NCBI RefSeq assembly: GCF_031880315.1
Contig: NZ_CP134771.1
Span: 5,142,501-5,206,500, forward strand
DNA from: Pseudomonas baltica
GTDB taxonomy: Bacteria; Pseudomonadota; Gammaproteobacteria; Pseudomonadales; Pseudomonadaceae
Reading direction: 5' to 3'
Length of the DNA: 64,000 nt
Made by a program: the position numbers and the translations under genes. Under the pieces are notes generated by a model. The model was not told where the DNA came from. It did not search any database and worked only from the letters and a program-made list of their open reading frames with translations. Below, piece after piece: positions 18,604 to 26,898 of the stretch (position 1 is its first letter; each line of letters opens with the position of its first letter).

Positions 18604-19377
18604 GTGTCCTATCAAAGCATCCTGCTCGAAACCCGTGACCGCGTGGCGCTGATTACCCTCAATCGCCCCGAAGCCCTCAATGCCCTCAATGGCCAGATGG
18701 TCAGCGAGCTCAATCATGCCCTCGACGTGTTGCATGCCGACGCCGGCATTGGCTGCATCGTGCTCACTGGCTCGGCCAAGGCGTTTGCCGCAGGAGCGGA
18801 TATCAAGGAGATGGCCGAGCGCACTTATCCACAGATCTATCTGGATGATCTGTTCGTCGAGGCCGATCGTGTGGCCAACCGGCGCAAGCCGATCATCGCC
18901 GCCGTTTCAGGTTTTGCCTTGGGGGGCGGCTGCGAGCTGGCGATGATGTGCGACTTCATCCTGGCCGCCGATACGGCCCGTTTCGGTCAGCCGGAAATCA
19001 AGCTCGGGGTCTTGCCTGGCATGGGCGGCACCCAGCGCCTGACCCGTGCGATCGGCAAGGCCAAGGCGATGGAGCTGTGTCTCACCGGGCGCTTGATGGG
19101 GGCCGAAGAGGCCGAACGCGCCGGGCTGGTAGCGCGGATCGTGCCTCAGGCCGAGCTATTGGAGGAGGCGCTCAAGGTCGCTGCCAGCATCGCGGAAAAA
19201 TCCCTGCCAGTGGCGATGATGGTCAAAGAGAGCGTCGAGCGCGCCTTCGAGGTCAGTCTGAGTGAAGGGATTCGTTTCGAACGCCGAGTGTTCCACGCGG
19301 CGTTTGCGACCGAGGATCAGAAAGAAGGCATGGCGGCGTTCGTCGCCAAGCGCGAGCCGCAGTTCAAGCATCGTTGA
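18604..19377 (+). CDS. Enoyl-CoA hydratase (FadB1x/crotonase family)
   Basis: A 257-residue crotonase. The start is a GTG at 18604 with AAGGAG just upstream; no better ATG gives the full family N-terminus ([21 protein letters not shown]). It has the [11 protein letters not shown] oxyanion segment, [11 protein letters not shown] and the two acidic catalytic residues in [18 protein letters not shown]. It hydrates enoyl-CoA and is the last gene of the operon. A REP-like inverted repeat follows its stop. Confidence 0.88.
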   Translation: MSYQSILLETRDRVALITLNRPEALNALNGQMVSELNHALDVLHADAGIGCIVLTGSAKAFAAGADIKEMAERTYPQIYLDDLFVEADRVANRRKPIIAAVSGFALGGGCELAMMCDFILAADTARFGQPEIKLGVLPGMGGTQRLTRAIGKAKAMELCLTGRLMGAEEAERAGLVARIVPQAELLEEALKVAASIAEKSLPVAMMVKESVERAFEVSLSEGIRFERRVFHAAFATEDQKEGMAAFVAKREPQFKHR

Positions 19378-19410
19378 GGCCGTGACGCTGGGATGTTCTC
19401 GCGGGCGCCT

Positions 19411-19476
19411 TCGCGGGCAAGCCTTGCTGCCACAGGTTGCACAGTTCCAATTTGTCGGAGCAAGGCTTGCCCGCGA
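19411..19476. repeat. REP-like inverted repeat
   Basis: Two perfectly complementary 18-base arms (19411-19428 and 19459-19476), built on TCGCGGGCAAGCC, surround a 30-base spacer in the gap after the enoyl-CoA hydratase gene. The same GCCCGCGAAG-type core recurs at 25169-25211 and 26833-26876. This is the usual form of Pseudomonas REP elements at gene ends. It may also form a transcript-ending hairpin for the operon. Confidence 0.75.
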
Positions 19477-19511
19477 AGAGGCGGTAAGGAGCGCTGATCA
19501 CCTGACGGCGA

Positions 19512-20186
19512 TCACTCCACCCGCAGTTCGATCGTCTCGCTCAGGCAGTAGCCGAACCCGCGTAACGTCTGCAGCGCATGGGGCGCATTGAGTTGCCCGA
19601 GCTTGCGGCGAAGATTGCAGATATGCCGCTCGATCAGCGTGCTGCGGCTTGAATCATTGCTGCCCCACACCGCTTGCTCGATGGCGTCACGGCTGATGGC
19701 GCCGTTTTGCCGGGCCAGCAGGATCAGCAGGCGCTGTTCGGTGACCGTCACGGCCACCACGCCACCGTCCCTGCCGCGTCCCAGCAACAAGCGGCTGTTG
19801 GATAGCCACAGTTGCTCGGTGGCAGCGCTGGTGTCGCTGCGATGATCGCGGCTGAGGGCTTCCATTCGGGCCTGCAGCTCGAGCAGGCTCAGCGGCCGTG
19901 ACAGGCACATGTCGGCCCCGGCGCGCAGGGTTTCGATACGGGCCTGGCGATCACTGTCGGTCAACAGCACCAACAGCTCCGCTGCGCCGCGATGAGCGAC
20001 GCACAGCGCCAGTAATTCCGGCCGCAGCTCTACCAGGTCGAGCAGAATAAAGGCATAGCCACCGCCCTTCAGCGCGCGCTCGGCATCCACCGGCTCCGCA
20101 GCAGTGACCCGTTGGCCTTCACTGCACAGACCGTGGAGCAACTGCGCGTCCCGTTGTTGCGCGATATACAGCAGGTTCGTGTTCAT
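19512..20186 (-). CDS. Response regulator with degenerate receiver and winged-helix DNA-binding domain
   Basis: A 224-residue protein; the ATG at 20186 overlaps the kinase stop by 4 bases (ATGA), so translation is coupled. The C-terminal OmpR-type winged helix (about residues 120-218) is good: VTEQRLLILLARQNGAISR, RHICNLRRKLG and the RGFGYCL wing. The receiver (1-110) keeps an Asp in FILLDLVEL. It lacks the acidic pair near the N-terminus (AQQRD instead of EDD), and the conserved Lys of the KP motif is Arg (SRPLS). It may be phosphorylation-independent or respond weakly. Confidence 0.8.
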   Translation of the reverse strand: MNTNLLYIAQQRDAQLLHGLCSEGQRVTAAEPVDAERALKGGGYAFILLDLVELRPELLALCVAHRGAAELLVLLTDSDRQARIETLRAGADMCLSRPLSLLELQARMEALSRDHRSDTSAATEQLWLSNSRLLLGRGRDGGVVAVTVTEQRLLILLARQNGAISRDAIEQAVWGSNDSSRSTLIERHICNLRRKLGQLNAPHALQTLRGFGYCLSETIELRVE

Positions 20187-21574
20187 ACCAGCGCCTTGGT
20201 CTGCCGACACAACAAGGTCAAACGCGCGCCCCCTTCAGGGCTGGCGCCGACGTCCAGAGTGAATCCATGCAAATTGACGATGGCTGCGACGATCGACAGC
20301 CCGAGACCGAAGCCGCTCTGGTTGCTGCTATCGTCACTGCGGTAGAAGCGCTGGAAGATTGCCTCGCGCTCGGAGGCCGGAATCCCCGGGCCGGTGTCCT
20401 CGACATCGATGCGTGTAGCACCCTGTTCGACACTCGCCCGTACCGTGACCACGCCGCCCTTGGGGGTGAACTTGATCGAGTTGCTCAGCAGGTTGCCGAT
20501 GGCTTCGAACAGCAACGCCCGGTCGCCATGCAGCTGGGGCACCGAATTGGGCAGTTGCAGTTCCAGCGTCAATTCACCTTCCTCGGCCAGGGGCAGATAA
20601 AAGTCGTGCAGCTCCTGTAACAGTGCCAGGGGATCGAGCTGGACGAAGCCTGAGCGGCGCCGGTGATCCTCGATCTCCGAAATGCGCAGCAAGCCGCGAA
20701 AACGGGCCATCAAGGTGTCGGTTTCGCTGATCACCTCGTCGAGCTGTTCGCCCAATTGCGGGTCCCGGTCGTTTTGCTGCTTGATCCGATAGATCTGCGC
20801 ACGCAGTCTGGTCAGAGGGGTGCGCAGGTCGTGGGCGATGTTGTCGCACACGCCCTTGACCTCCATCATCAGCCGTTCGATACGGTCGAGCATGGTGTTG
20901 ACGATGGCGGCCAGGCGATCCAGTTCGTCGCGCCGGTCCGACAGCGGCAAGCGCTGGGTCAGGTCACCGGCGACGATGGCATCGGCGCTGTCCTGAATCG
21001 CACGGATACGCCGCAGCGGCCGGCGCCGCAGGAAGTGGAAGGCCAGCGCTCCAGGAATGATGGTCAGCGACATGCCCCACAGCAATGCATGGAGAATGAT
21101 GCGGGTGACGGCGAACAACGAGCCGTTGTCACGCACCAGCACCAACCAGCGACCGTCACGGGTCGGCATGGCCACTGCGTCGCAGGCGTCGTCAGGTATG
21201 TTGTCGTTGTCCGAGTCGATGCACTTGTCCAGCTCATAGATCTGCCCGTCGAGCGGCAGGCCTTTAGGGATACGCAACAGCTCGCCCGCCAGGGGATTGA
21301 GGCGATCGTCGAACAGGCCATAGGCGTCGAAGGCGCGGTCGTCGAAGGTCGAACTGGCGGCCAGCGCATCTTCCAGATCACGGCCCTGAAAGCGCGAGAA
21401 CAGCTGTTCGCGCTGCATCAGCGAATGCCGTGCGAGGCTGTCCAGGTAGGTGAACACCTCGTAGTACATGACGCCCATGAGGATGCTCCCCCAGGCCACG
21501 AACAGAAAACTGTAGAGCGCCAGCAGCCGGCTGCTGGAGGAGCGCCAACCCTCAGAGGGGTTCGGCAATGACAT
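20183..21574 (-). CDS. Membrane sensor histidine kinase with a calcium-loop-like periplasmic motif
   Basis: A 463-residue kinase. It has TM1 at about 17-38, a periplasmic domain 39-155, TM2 156-181, HAMP ~182-235, an H-box with His248 in NIAHDLRTPLTRL, an N-box NLLSNSIKFT, DTGPGIP and GFGLGLSI. The periplasmic domain contains Cys118 and Cys131 bracketing a DSDNDNIPDD stretch that looks like a thrombospondin type-3/EF-hand calcium loop. It overlaps the upstream response regulator gene by 23 bases and the downstream one by 4, forming a three-gene operon. The signal is unknown; divalent cation sensing is an inference. Confidence 0.88.
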   Translation of the reverse strand: MSLPNPSEGWRSSSSRLLALYSFLFVAWGSILMGVMYYEVFTYLDSLARHSLMQREQLFSRFQGRDLEDALAASSTFDDRAFDAYGLFDDRLNPLAGELLRIPKGLPLDGQIYELDKCIDSDNDNIPDDACDAVAMPTRDGRWLVLVRDNGSLFAVTRIILHALLWGMSLTIIPGALAFHFLRRRPLRRIRAIQDSADAIVAGDLTQRLPLSDRRDELDRLAAIVNTMLDRIERLMMEVKGVCDNIAHDLRTPLTRLRAQIYRIKQQNDRDPQLGEQLDEVISETDTLMARFRGLLRISEIEDHRRRSGFVQLDPLALLQELHDFYLPLAEEGELTLELQLPNSVPQLHGDRALLFEAIGNLLSNSIKFTPKGGVVTVRASVEQGATRIDVEDTGPGIPASEREAIFQRFYRSDDSSNQSGFGLGLSIVAAIVNLHGFTLDVGASPEGGARLTLLCRQTKALV

Positions 21575-22235
21575 AGCCAGAACCTCGAACGGTCTTGATC
21601 AGAGGCACGGTGCCGGCGGGGTCGATTTTCTTGCGCAGGCGGCCGATATGCACGTCGATGAGGTTGGTACCCGGATCGAAGTGGTAACCCCAGACTTCCT
21701 CGAAAATCATCATGCGAGTGAGGATCTGGCCAGCGTTACGCATCAGGAATTCGAGCAGCTTGTATTCGGTGGGCAACAAATTCAGCGATTGCTCGCCACG
21801 TTTGGCTTCGCGGCTGATCAGGTCGAGTTCCAGGTCGGCGACCTTCAGACCGTTGCTCGGCGCTGCCGTGGTGCTGTTGCGGCGCAGCAGGACTTCAACA
21901 CGTGCGGCCATTTCGTCGGAGGCGAATGGCTTGGTCAGGTAATCGTCGCCACCGGCACGCAGGCCGCGGACACGTTCGTCGACATCTGACAGGGCGCTGA
22001 TCATCAGGATAGGCGTGGAGACGCCGATCGTGCGCAGGGTGGTGACGATCGCCAGACCGTCGAGTTCCGGCAGCATGCGGTCCAGGGTGATGACGTCATA
22101 GACGCCACTGACCGCTTTGACCAGTCCTTCACGGCCATTGTCGACCCAGTCGACCTGCAGGCCATGGCTACTGAGTTCTGCCACGATTTCCCTGGCAGTT
22201 ACGGCATCGTCTTCGATGGTCAATACGCGCGTCAT
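21552..22235 (-). CDS. OmpR-family response regulator
   Basis: A 227-residue canonical two-component regulator. The receiver has IEDD near the N-terminus, the phospho-acceptor Asp in VITLDRMLPELDG and LTKPF with the conserved Lys. The winged helix ends in RLRKKIDPAGTVPLIKTVRGSGYVI. It is the first gene of the operon and presumably the partner of the kinase, whose start lies inside its last codons. Target genes cannot be told. Confidence 0.9.
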   Translation of the reverse strand: MTRVLTIEDDAVTAREIVAELSSHGLQVDWVDNGREGLVKAVSGVYDVITLDRMLPELDGLAIVTTLRTIGVSTPILMISALSDVDERVRGLRAGGDDYLTKPFASDEMAARVEVLLRRNSTTAAPSNGLKVADLELDLISREAKRGEQSLNLLPTEYKLLEFLMRNAGQILTRMMIFEEVWGYHFDPGTNLIDVHIGRLRKKIDPAGTVPLIKTVRGSGYVIAEPL

Positions 22236-22486
22236 GGTGTGATCTACCCAGAGGTTTCGGCTTTAGACACAATCATTGTGCCAACAAATACTGCATGACA
22301 TTCTGAAGATTGTTTCATATTGACGGCTGAGGCCAAGTGATGCTAGCCCCGATCCCAGGGTTCTGCCGTTCACGGTTATGTATCTGTTTGTATCCTTGAC
22401 GTTACCCGATAGTGCTCAAGACCTGCGCCGCAAAGCCGATGGACTGTCCGCTAGAACTCTTTTTCCACTCTAGGGATGAACCCACT

Positions 22487-22954
22487 ATGGTCAGCGTTTC
22501 GCTCAGCTCCAGTCAGAGTCTATCGACCCTGGCGCTCACCACTACCGCCAAGGCCAAGGCTGCGGCAGAAGACACTACCGCCAGCACCGATGCCACTGCC
22601 ACATCGTCGACCACAGCGACCGCTGGCGCCAGCGCTGCTACCAAGACTTCCGCCGGCGCGGGCACAGGTGGGTCTGGTGACTCTTCCAGCACCGATACCA
22701 CCAGCGATACCGTCAAGCAGCTAAAGCAGCAGATCGCTCAGTTGCAAAAGCAGTTGCAACAAGAGCAGCAGGCCCTGCAAAAGGCTCAGTCCAGCACCCA
22801 GAGCGCAGAAGCCAAGGCCGCAGCCGTCGCCCAGGCATCGGCTCAGGTGAGCAGTGTTTCAAGCGAGCTGCAAACCGCCAATGCCGCTTTGTTGCAAGCG
22901 TTGACGGACGAAGGCAGTAGCACGTCGGGCACATCGGTCAGCACCACTGCCTGA
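22487..22954 (+). CDS. Ser/Thr/Ala-rich coiled-coil protein (FlxA-like?)
   Basis: A 155-residue low-complexity protein. Residues 1-80 are Ser/Thr/Ala/Gly-rich. Residues ~80-125 are a Gln/Lys heptad-like coiled coil (LKQQIAQLQKQLQQEQQAL), and the tail is Ala/Ser/Thr-rich again. No signal peptide is obvious. The coiled coil resembles the FlxA-like family by composition only, so the assignment is weak. Confidence 0.55.
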   Translation: MVSVSLSSSQSLSTLALTTTAKAKAAAEDTTASTDATATSSTTATAGASAATKTSAGAGTGGSGDSSSTDTTSDTVKQLKQQIAQLQKQLQQEQQALQKAQSSTQSAEAKAAAVAQASAQVSSVSSELQTANAALLQALTDEGSSTSGTSVSTTA

Positions 22955-23110
22955 TGTGTCCTTGTGGCGAGGGGCTGGTCCGCGACGAATCTGCCAGGCG
23001 CATACAGGGCGTCAGGTAAATAGGTTTCGCGGGCAAGGCCCCCGTGACAGTGAGCGGGCACGCCTGCATCGATCAGCTAGGCTTAGGGCTTCACCTGCCT
23101 GGAGGTTCCG

Positions 23111-24082
23111 ATGCTTGCACCTGCTCAGCCTGCCAACGAGTATCAGCGCATTGCGACACTGCGTTCGCTGCAGATTCTCGACACGCCCCCGCAAGAGCGT
23201 TTCGACCGCCTGACACGCCTGGCGCGGCGACTGTTCGATGTGCCTATCGCCTTGATCAGCCTGGTCGACAGCAACCGTCAGTGGTTCAAGTCCTGTTCCG
23301 GCCTGGGCGTCAGCGAGACCCCGCGAGAAGTGTCCTTCTGTGGCCATGCCATCCTCAATGATCAGATACTGCTGATCCCCGATGCCGGTAGCGATGAGCG
23401 TTTTGCCGATAATCCGCTGGTCACCGGTGCCCCCAATATTCGCTTCTATGCGGGCTGTCCGCTGAAAGTCGGTGACGGCAGCAACGTCGGAACCCTGTGC
23501 CTGATCGACACCCGCCCGCGCACCCTGGACGCCGAGGAGCGCGAGTTGTTCAAGGACCTGGCGAGCATGGCCGTGCAGGAAATCGAAGCTGTGCGCATCG
23601 CTACCATCGATCACCTGACGCACATTGCCAACCGGCGCGGTTTCGAAACCCTGGCTGCGCATTCCTTGAGTATCTGCAAGCGCATGGACACCCCGGCATC
23701 GCTGCTGTTTTTCGATCTGAATCAGTTCAAGACGATCAACGAGCGCTTCGGTCCCGGTGAGGGCGATCGCGCTCTGGTGACCTTTTCCGAGGTGCTGGCC
23801 TCGGTGGTGCGTGAGATGGACACCATCGGTCGGCTTGGCGCTGACCAGTTCGTCGCGCTGCTGATGGGCTCGGCAGAGCCGGACAGCCGTTTGATCATCG
23901 AGCGTTTTCGCGCTGCGCTGGCGGCCCGGAACGAGCATGAGAGGCGGGGTTACGAGATCTGTTGCAGCATGGGCATGACCGCGTATGACCCGGGCCGGCA
24001 TGTCACCGTGCAAGCTCTGCTCGGTGAAGCCGACTCGGCGATGCTTCAGCAAAAACTGGCGTCACGCAGACGCAACCTCTAG
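23111..24082 (+). CDS. GAF-GGDEF protein with degenerate active site
   Basis: A 323-residue cytoplasmic protein; the ATG at 23111 follows GGAGG. A GAF domain (about 20-155, with RFYAGCPL and VGTLCLIDT) is followed by a GGDEF domain (about 165-320, starting DHLTHIANRRGFE). The signature loop is GADQF (243-247) instead of GGDEF, and the metal-binding Asp in FDLD is Asn204. An RxxD motif (234-237) sits exactly five residues before the loop, matching the inhibitory c-di-GMP site. It is probably not a cyclase but may be a c-di-GMP receptor. Confidence 0.85.
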   Translation: MLAPAQPANEYQRIATLRSLQILDTPPQERFDRLTRLARRLFDVPIALISLVDSNRQWFKSCSGLGVSETPREVSFCGHAILNDQILLIPDAGSDERFADNPLVTGAPNIRFYAGCPLKVGDGSNVGTLCLIDTRPRTLDAEERELFKDLASMAVQEIEAVRIATIDHLTHIANRRGFETLAAHSLSICKRMDTPASLLFFDLNQFKTINERFGPGEGDRALVTFSEVLASVVREMDTIGRLGADQFVALLMGSAEPDSRLIIERFRAALAARNEHERRGYEICCSMGMTAYDPGRHVTVQALLGEADSAMLQQKLASRRRNL

Positions 24083-24177
24083 CGAGAGGGCTTGCCCCTA
24101 GTTGTGGTTAACGGCCAAGGCAATGTCGCTGGCGGACCACTGGGGCACACTCTCCTCGCTACAGGTCACTGCGCCTG

Positions 24178-25095
24178 TCACTCCATCGCCTGGCGTTCGC
24201 CATGCTTGTCGAGCTTGTACTGGATCGCTACCGCCGGAGCTTTGGTGCTCTTGCCGGTTTCCATCCAGCTGCGCATGCGCGCGGCATCGGCGAAGTGGGT
24301 GTATTTGCCGAAGGCATCGAGGATCACCATCGCCACTGGCCGCCCGGCCATGCTGGTCACCAGCACCAGACAGTGGCCGGCTTCGTTGGTGAAGCCGGTC
24401 TTGGTCAGCTTGATATCCCAGTTGCTCTTGTTCAGCAGGTGATCGGTGTTGTGGAAACCCAGGGTGTAGTTGGGCTTCCTGAAGGCCACGGTCTTTTCCC
24501 GGGTGGTACTCAAGTCGCTGAGCATCGGGTAGCGACGTGCGGCGATCAACAACTTGCTCAGGTCACGTGCGGTCGACACGTTGTGGATCGACAGCCCGGT
24601 CGGCTCCACGTAATGGGTGTGGTCCATGCCCAGCGAGCGCGCCTTGGCGTTCATGGCGGCGATGAACGCGCTGTAGCCACCTGGATAGTGATGAGCCAGG
24701 GTCGCTGCCGCGCGGTTTTCAGACGACATCAGGGCAATCAGCATCATGTCATGGCGGTTGAGCGTGCTGCCCAGCTTGACCCGCGAGAATACGCCGCGCA
24801 TTTCCGGGGTCTGGCTAATGTCGACGGTCAGGTCTTCGGTCATCGACTGCTTGGCGTCGAGGACCACCATGGCGGTCATCAGCTTGGTCACGGAGGCGAT
24901 CGGCAGGACCTGGTCGGCTTTGCTCTGGTAGATGACCTTGCTGGTCTGCAAGTCCACCAGCAAGGCACTGCCCGAGGCCAGGTGCAATTGCGCGGGGTCG
25001 CGCTGCAGGGAAGCTTCGGTGGCGAGGGCATTCGACGTCACGGCAGCGCCTGTCAGAACCAGCAACAGGCTCAGAATCGAAAGAGATTTTTTCAC
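24178..25095 (-). CDS. pbpG: D-alanyl-D-alanine endopeptidase PbpG (PBP7/8)
   Basis: A 305-residue protein starting with a GTG. A signal peptide ([19 protein letters not shown]...NALA) is followed by a peptidase S11 domain with all three penicillin-binding motifs: SVTKL (SxxK), SEN (SxN) and [11 protein letters not shown] (KTG). Its length and the [23 protein letters not shown] neighbourhood fit PbpG, a periplasmic endopeptidase that cuts DD-crosslinks in peptidoglycan. It is monocistronic. Confidence 0.9.
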   Translation of the reverse strand: MKKSLSILSLLLVLTGAAVTSNALATEASLQRDPAQLHLASGSALLVDLQTSKVIYQSKADQVLPIASVTKLMTAMVVLDAKQSMTEDLTVDISQTPEMRGVFSRVKLGSTLNRHDMMLIALMSSENRAAATLAHHYPGGYSAFIAAMNAKARSLGMDHTHYVEPTGLSIHNVSTARDLSKLLIAARRYPMLSDLSTTREKTVAFRKPNYTLGFHNTDHLLNKSNWDIKLTKTGFTNEAGHCLVLVTSMAGRPVAMVILDAFGKYTHFADAARMRSWMETGKSTKAPAVAIQYKLDKHGERQAME

Positions 25096-25387
25096 GTGTA
25101 GCGCTCACCTGGAAAAAGTGGGTAATAACAGCAAATGGTTCTGCGTTTCCGGAGCTGATTGCATGAACGGGCTCTGCCCGCGAAGCCCGGAGAGCTTCAC
25201 GTGCAGAACCCGCTCCTGCAAGGTTCATCGTTGGCGCAAAAAATAGGGTGGTAAAAAACCGTTACATTTTATGAGTATGGCCCCACAACTGTCGATTGGC
25301 TGTAGAAGTTAAATCTTTTTCATTGAAAACCAAGACAATTGCCGTTTGCAGGGGCCTCGAAGCGTCAATATCGGTAGGCGCTGGCCA
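25096..25387. other. Intergenic region upstream of pbpG
   Basis: The gap between pbpG and the glycine-rich gene holds the pbpG 5' region, a REP-like inverted repeat (25169-25211) and an AT-rich stretch around 25240-25340. The terminator of the glycine-rich gene closes it on the right. No coding sequence is convincing. Confidence 0.5.
25169..25211. repeat. REP-like inverted repeat
   Basis: Two 17-base arms (25169-25185 and 25195-25211), about 14 of 17 positions complementary, are centred on CTCTGCCCGCGAAG, separated by 9 bases. It is related in sequence to the element at 26833-26876. Confidence 0.6.
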
Positions 25388-25411
25388 TAAAAAACCCCGC
25401 ACTAGGCGGGG
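25388..25411 (-). terminator. Rho-independent terminator of the Gly/Pro-rich protein gene
   Basis: A stem CCCCGC/GCGGGG (25395-25400 with 25406-25411) is followed on the minus strand by a T-run, 40-odd bases past the stop of the gene at 25454-25810. Confidence 0.8.
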
Positions 25412-25453
25412 CTATGGGTGAGCAGCGGGCCGGAGCGCTCCCCGGCTCGCTGA

Positions 25454-25810
25454 TTACCAGCGTGGTGGGCCGTAGTAGCCGCGCGGGGCGTAGTAGCCCG
25501 GTGGTGGCGGCGGTGGTGCATAGTAGACCGGCGCTGGCTGGTAATAGACCGGCTGTGGTGGCGCCTGTACATACACCGGTTGCGGGGCGACATACACCGG
25601 GCGCTGTTCGACATACACGGGTGCAGGTCGGGTAGCCACTACTGCACCGACGACCGCTGCGCCGAGTACAGCACCCAATACACCTGCGCCTGCACCGCCG
25701 CCGCCCCAGCCGCCGCCACCCCAATGACCACCATACGGGTGTGCAGAGGCTTGGCCGGCGGCAGCGAGAGCGCCGACCAACAAGGCAATTTTGGGAAGAT
25801 GACGAATCAT
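25454..25810 (-). CDS. Secreted glycine- and tyrosine/proline-rich protein
   Basis: A 118-residue protein with CGAGGAA ahead of the ATG. A signal peptide (LPKIALLVGALAAAGQASA) is followed by a Gly-rich segment (HWGGGGWGGGGAG), a hydrophobic Gly/Ala/Val helix (VLGAVLGAAVVGAVVA) resembling a glycine-zipper membrane segment, and a tail of repeated PVYV/PVYY units. Probably an envelope protein; function unknown. Confidence 0.65.
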   Translation of the reverse strand: MIRHLPKIALLVGALAAAGQASAHPYGGHWGGGGWGGGGAGAGVLGAVLGAAVVGAVVATRPAPVYVEQRPVYVAPQPVYVQAPPQPVYYQPAPVYYAPPPPPPGYYAPRGYYGPPRW

Positions 25811-25979
25811 GATGGTTCCTCGTATTACGACCTGGCGCTTAAGCTCTCTGTGAGTTCAAGGTCCGCCGTACAAACTATGACAGTAAAATTGTAAAAAATT
25901 GCGAAAGGGAACGGTAAATATTGTGTAAGGTCCAACGCCGCTCCCGCTGAGCTGGCGAATCCCCACACAGGAGTATTAG

Positions 25980-26801
25980 ATGTCGACACCACCCAACAAG
26001 GACACAGTGCTGTGCATATCGCTCGCCGGACGGCCCGGTACTTTCGGCGTGCGCTTCCACAACCATCTTTATCAACAGTTGGGCCTCAACTACTACTACA
26101 AGGCCATGACCACCACGGATCTGCCCGCAGCTGTGGGCGGTATCCGCGCGCTGGGCATCCGTGGTTGCGGCGTATCGATGCCGTTCAAGGAAGCCTGTAT
26201 CCCTTTGGTCGATGAAATGGACCAGTCGGCAGCGGCGATCCAGTCCATCAATACCCTGGTCAATACCGACGGACGGCTCAAGGCTTACAACACCGACTAT
26301 ATTGCAATTCGTCAGTTGATCGACCGTCACAATCTGGACCCTGACACCTCCTTTGCCTTGCGCGGCAGTGGCGGCATGGCCAAGGCGGTGGCGTCGGCGT
26401 TTCGTGATGCGGGCTTCAAGCGCGGGACACTCATTGCCCGTAACACTCAAACCGGACCGGCGCTGGCGCGCAGTTGTGGCTATGACTGGCGGCACGAGTT
26501 GGGGCAGTTGCGCCCGCAGATGTTGATCAATGTCACGCCGGTGGGCATGAGTGGTGGGCCGCAGGTCAATGACCTGGCGTTTCCCCGTGACGCGGTCGAG
26601 GCTGCGCAAGCAGTATTCGACGTCGTCGCCTTGCCTGCGCAGACACCGCTGGTGTTGCTGGGGCAGGCGCTCGGCAAGCAGGTGGTTACCGGGCTTGAGG
26701 TGATTGCCATCCAGGCGTTGGAGCAATTTGTGCTGTACACCGGCGTTCGTCCCAGTGACGAGCAGGTGCGGCTGGCCACGGAGTTCGCGCGGGCGCAGTG
26801 A
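25980..26801 (+). CDS. Shikimate dehydrogenase-like protein (AroE paralogue)
   Basis: A 273-residue protein with AGGAG before its ATG. The C-terminal Rossmann part has RGSGGMAKAV. The catalytic Lys is in SMPFKEA and the Asp in NTDY, both conserved in the shikimate dehydrogenase superfamily. The N-terminal HSxSP-HN motif that binds the shikimate carboxylate is changed to GTFGVRFHN, so both serines are missing. It may thus act on another substrate, as in the SdhL-like class described from P. putida. Housekeeping AroE would be elsewhere. Confidence 0.75.
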   Translation: MSTPPNKDTVLCISLAGRPGTFGVRFHNHLYQQLGLNYYYKAMTTTDLPAAVGGIRALGIRGCGVSMPFKEACIPLVDEMDQSAAAIQSINTLVNTDGRLKAYNTDYIAIRQLIDRHNLDPDTSFALRGSGGMAKAVASAFRDAGFKRGTLIARNTQTGPALARSCGYDWRHELGQLRPQMLINVTPVGMSGGPQVNDLAFPRDAVEAAQAVFDVVALPAQTPLVLLGQALGKQVVTGLEVIAIQALEQFVLYTGVRPSDEQVRLATEFARAQ

Positions 26802-26832
26802 GCCCTGTGGGCGCTGAAAACCGTGTGGAAAC

Positions 26833-26876
26833 GAGCTCTGCCCGTGAAGTCTCGAGACGCTTCGCGGGCAGAGCTC
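26833..26876. repeat. REP-like inverted repeat
   Basis: Arms 26833-26849 and 26860-26876 pair at 16 of 17 positions (core CTCTGCCCGTGAAG / CTTCGCGGGCAGAG) around a 10-base spacer. It sits between the convergent shikimate dehydrogenase-like and yceH genes, a typical REP position. Confidence 0.75.
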
Positions 26877-26898
26877 GCTCCACAAGGACAGCCAATGA

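Noticed and set aside
22961..23050. REP-like element after the coiled-coil protein gene
   Set aside because: It contains a single TTCGCGGGCAAGGCC half-element but no convincing second arm.
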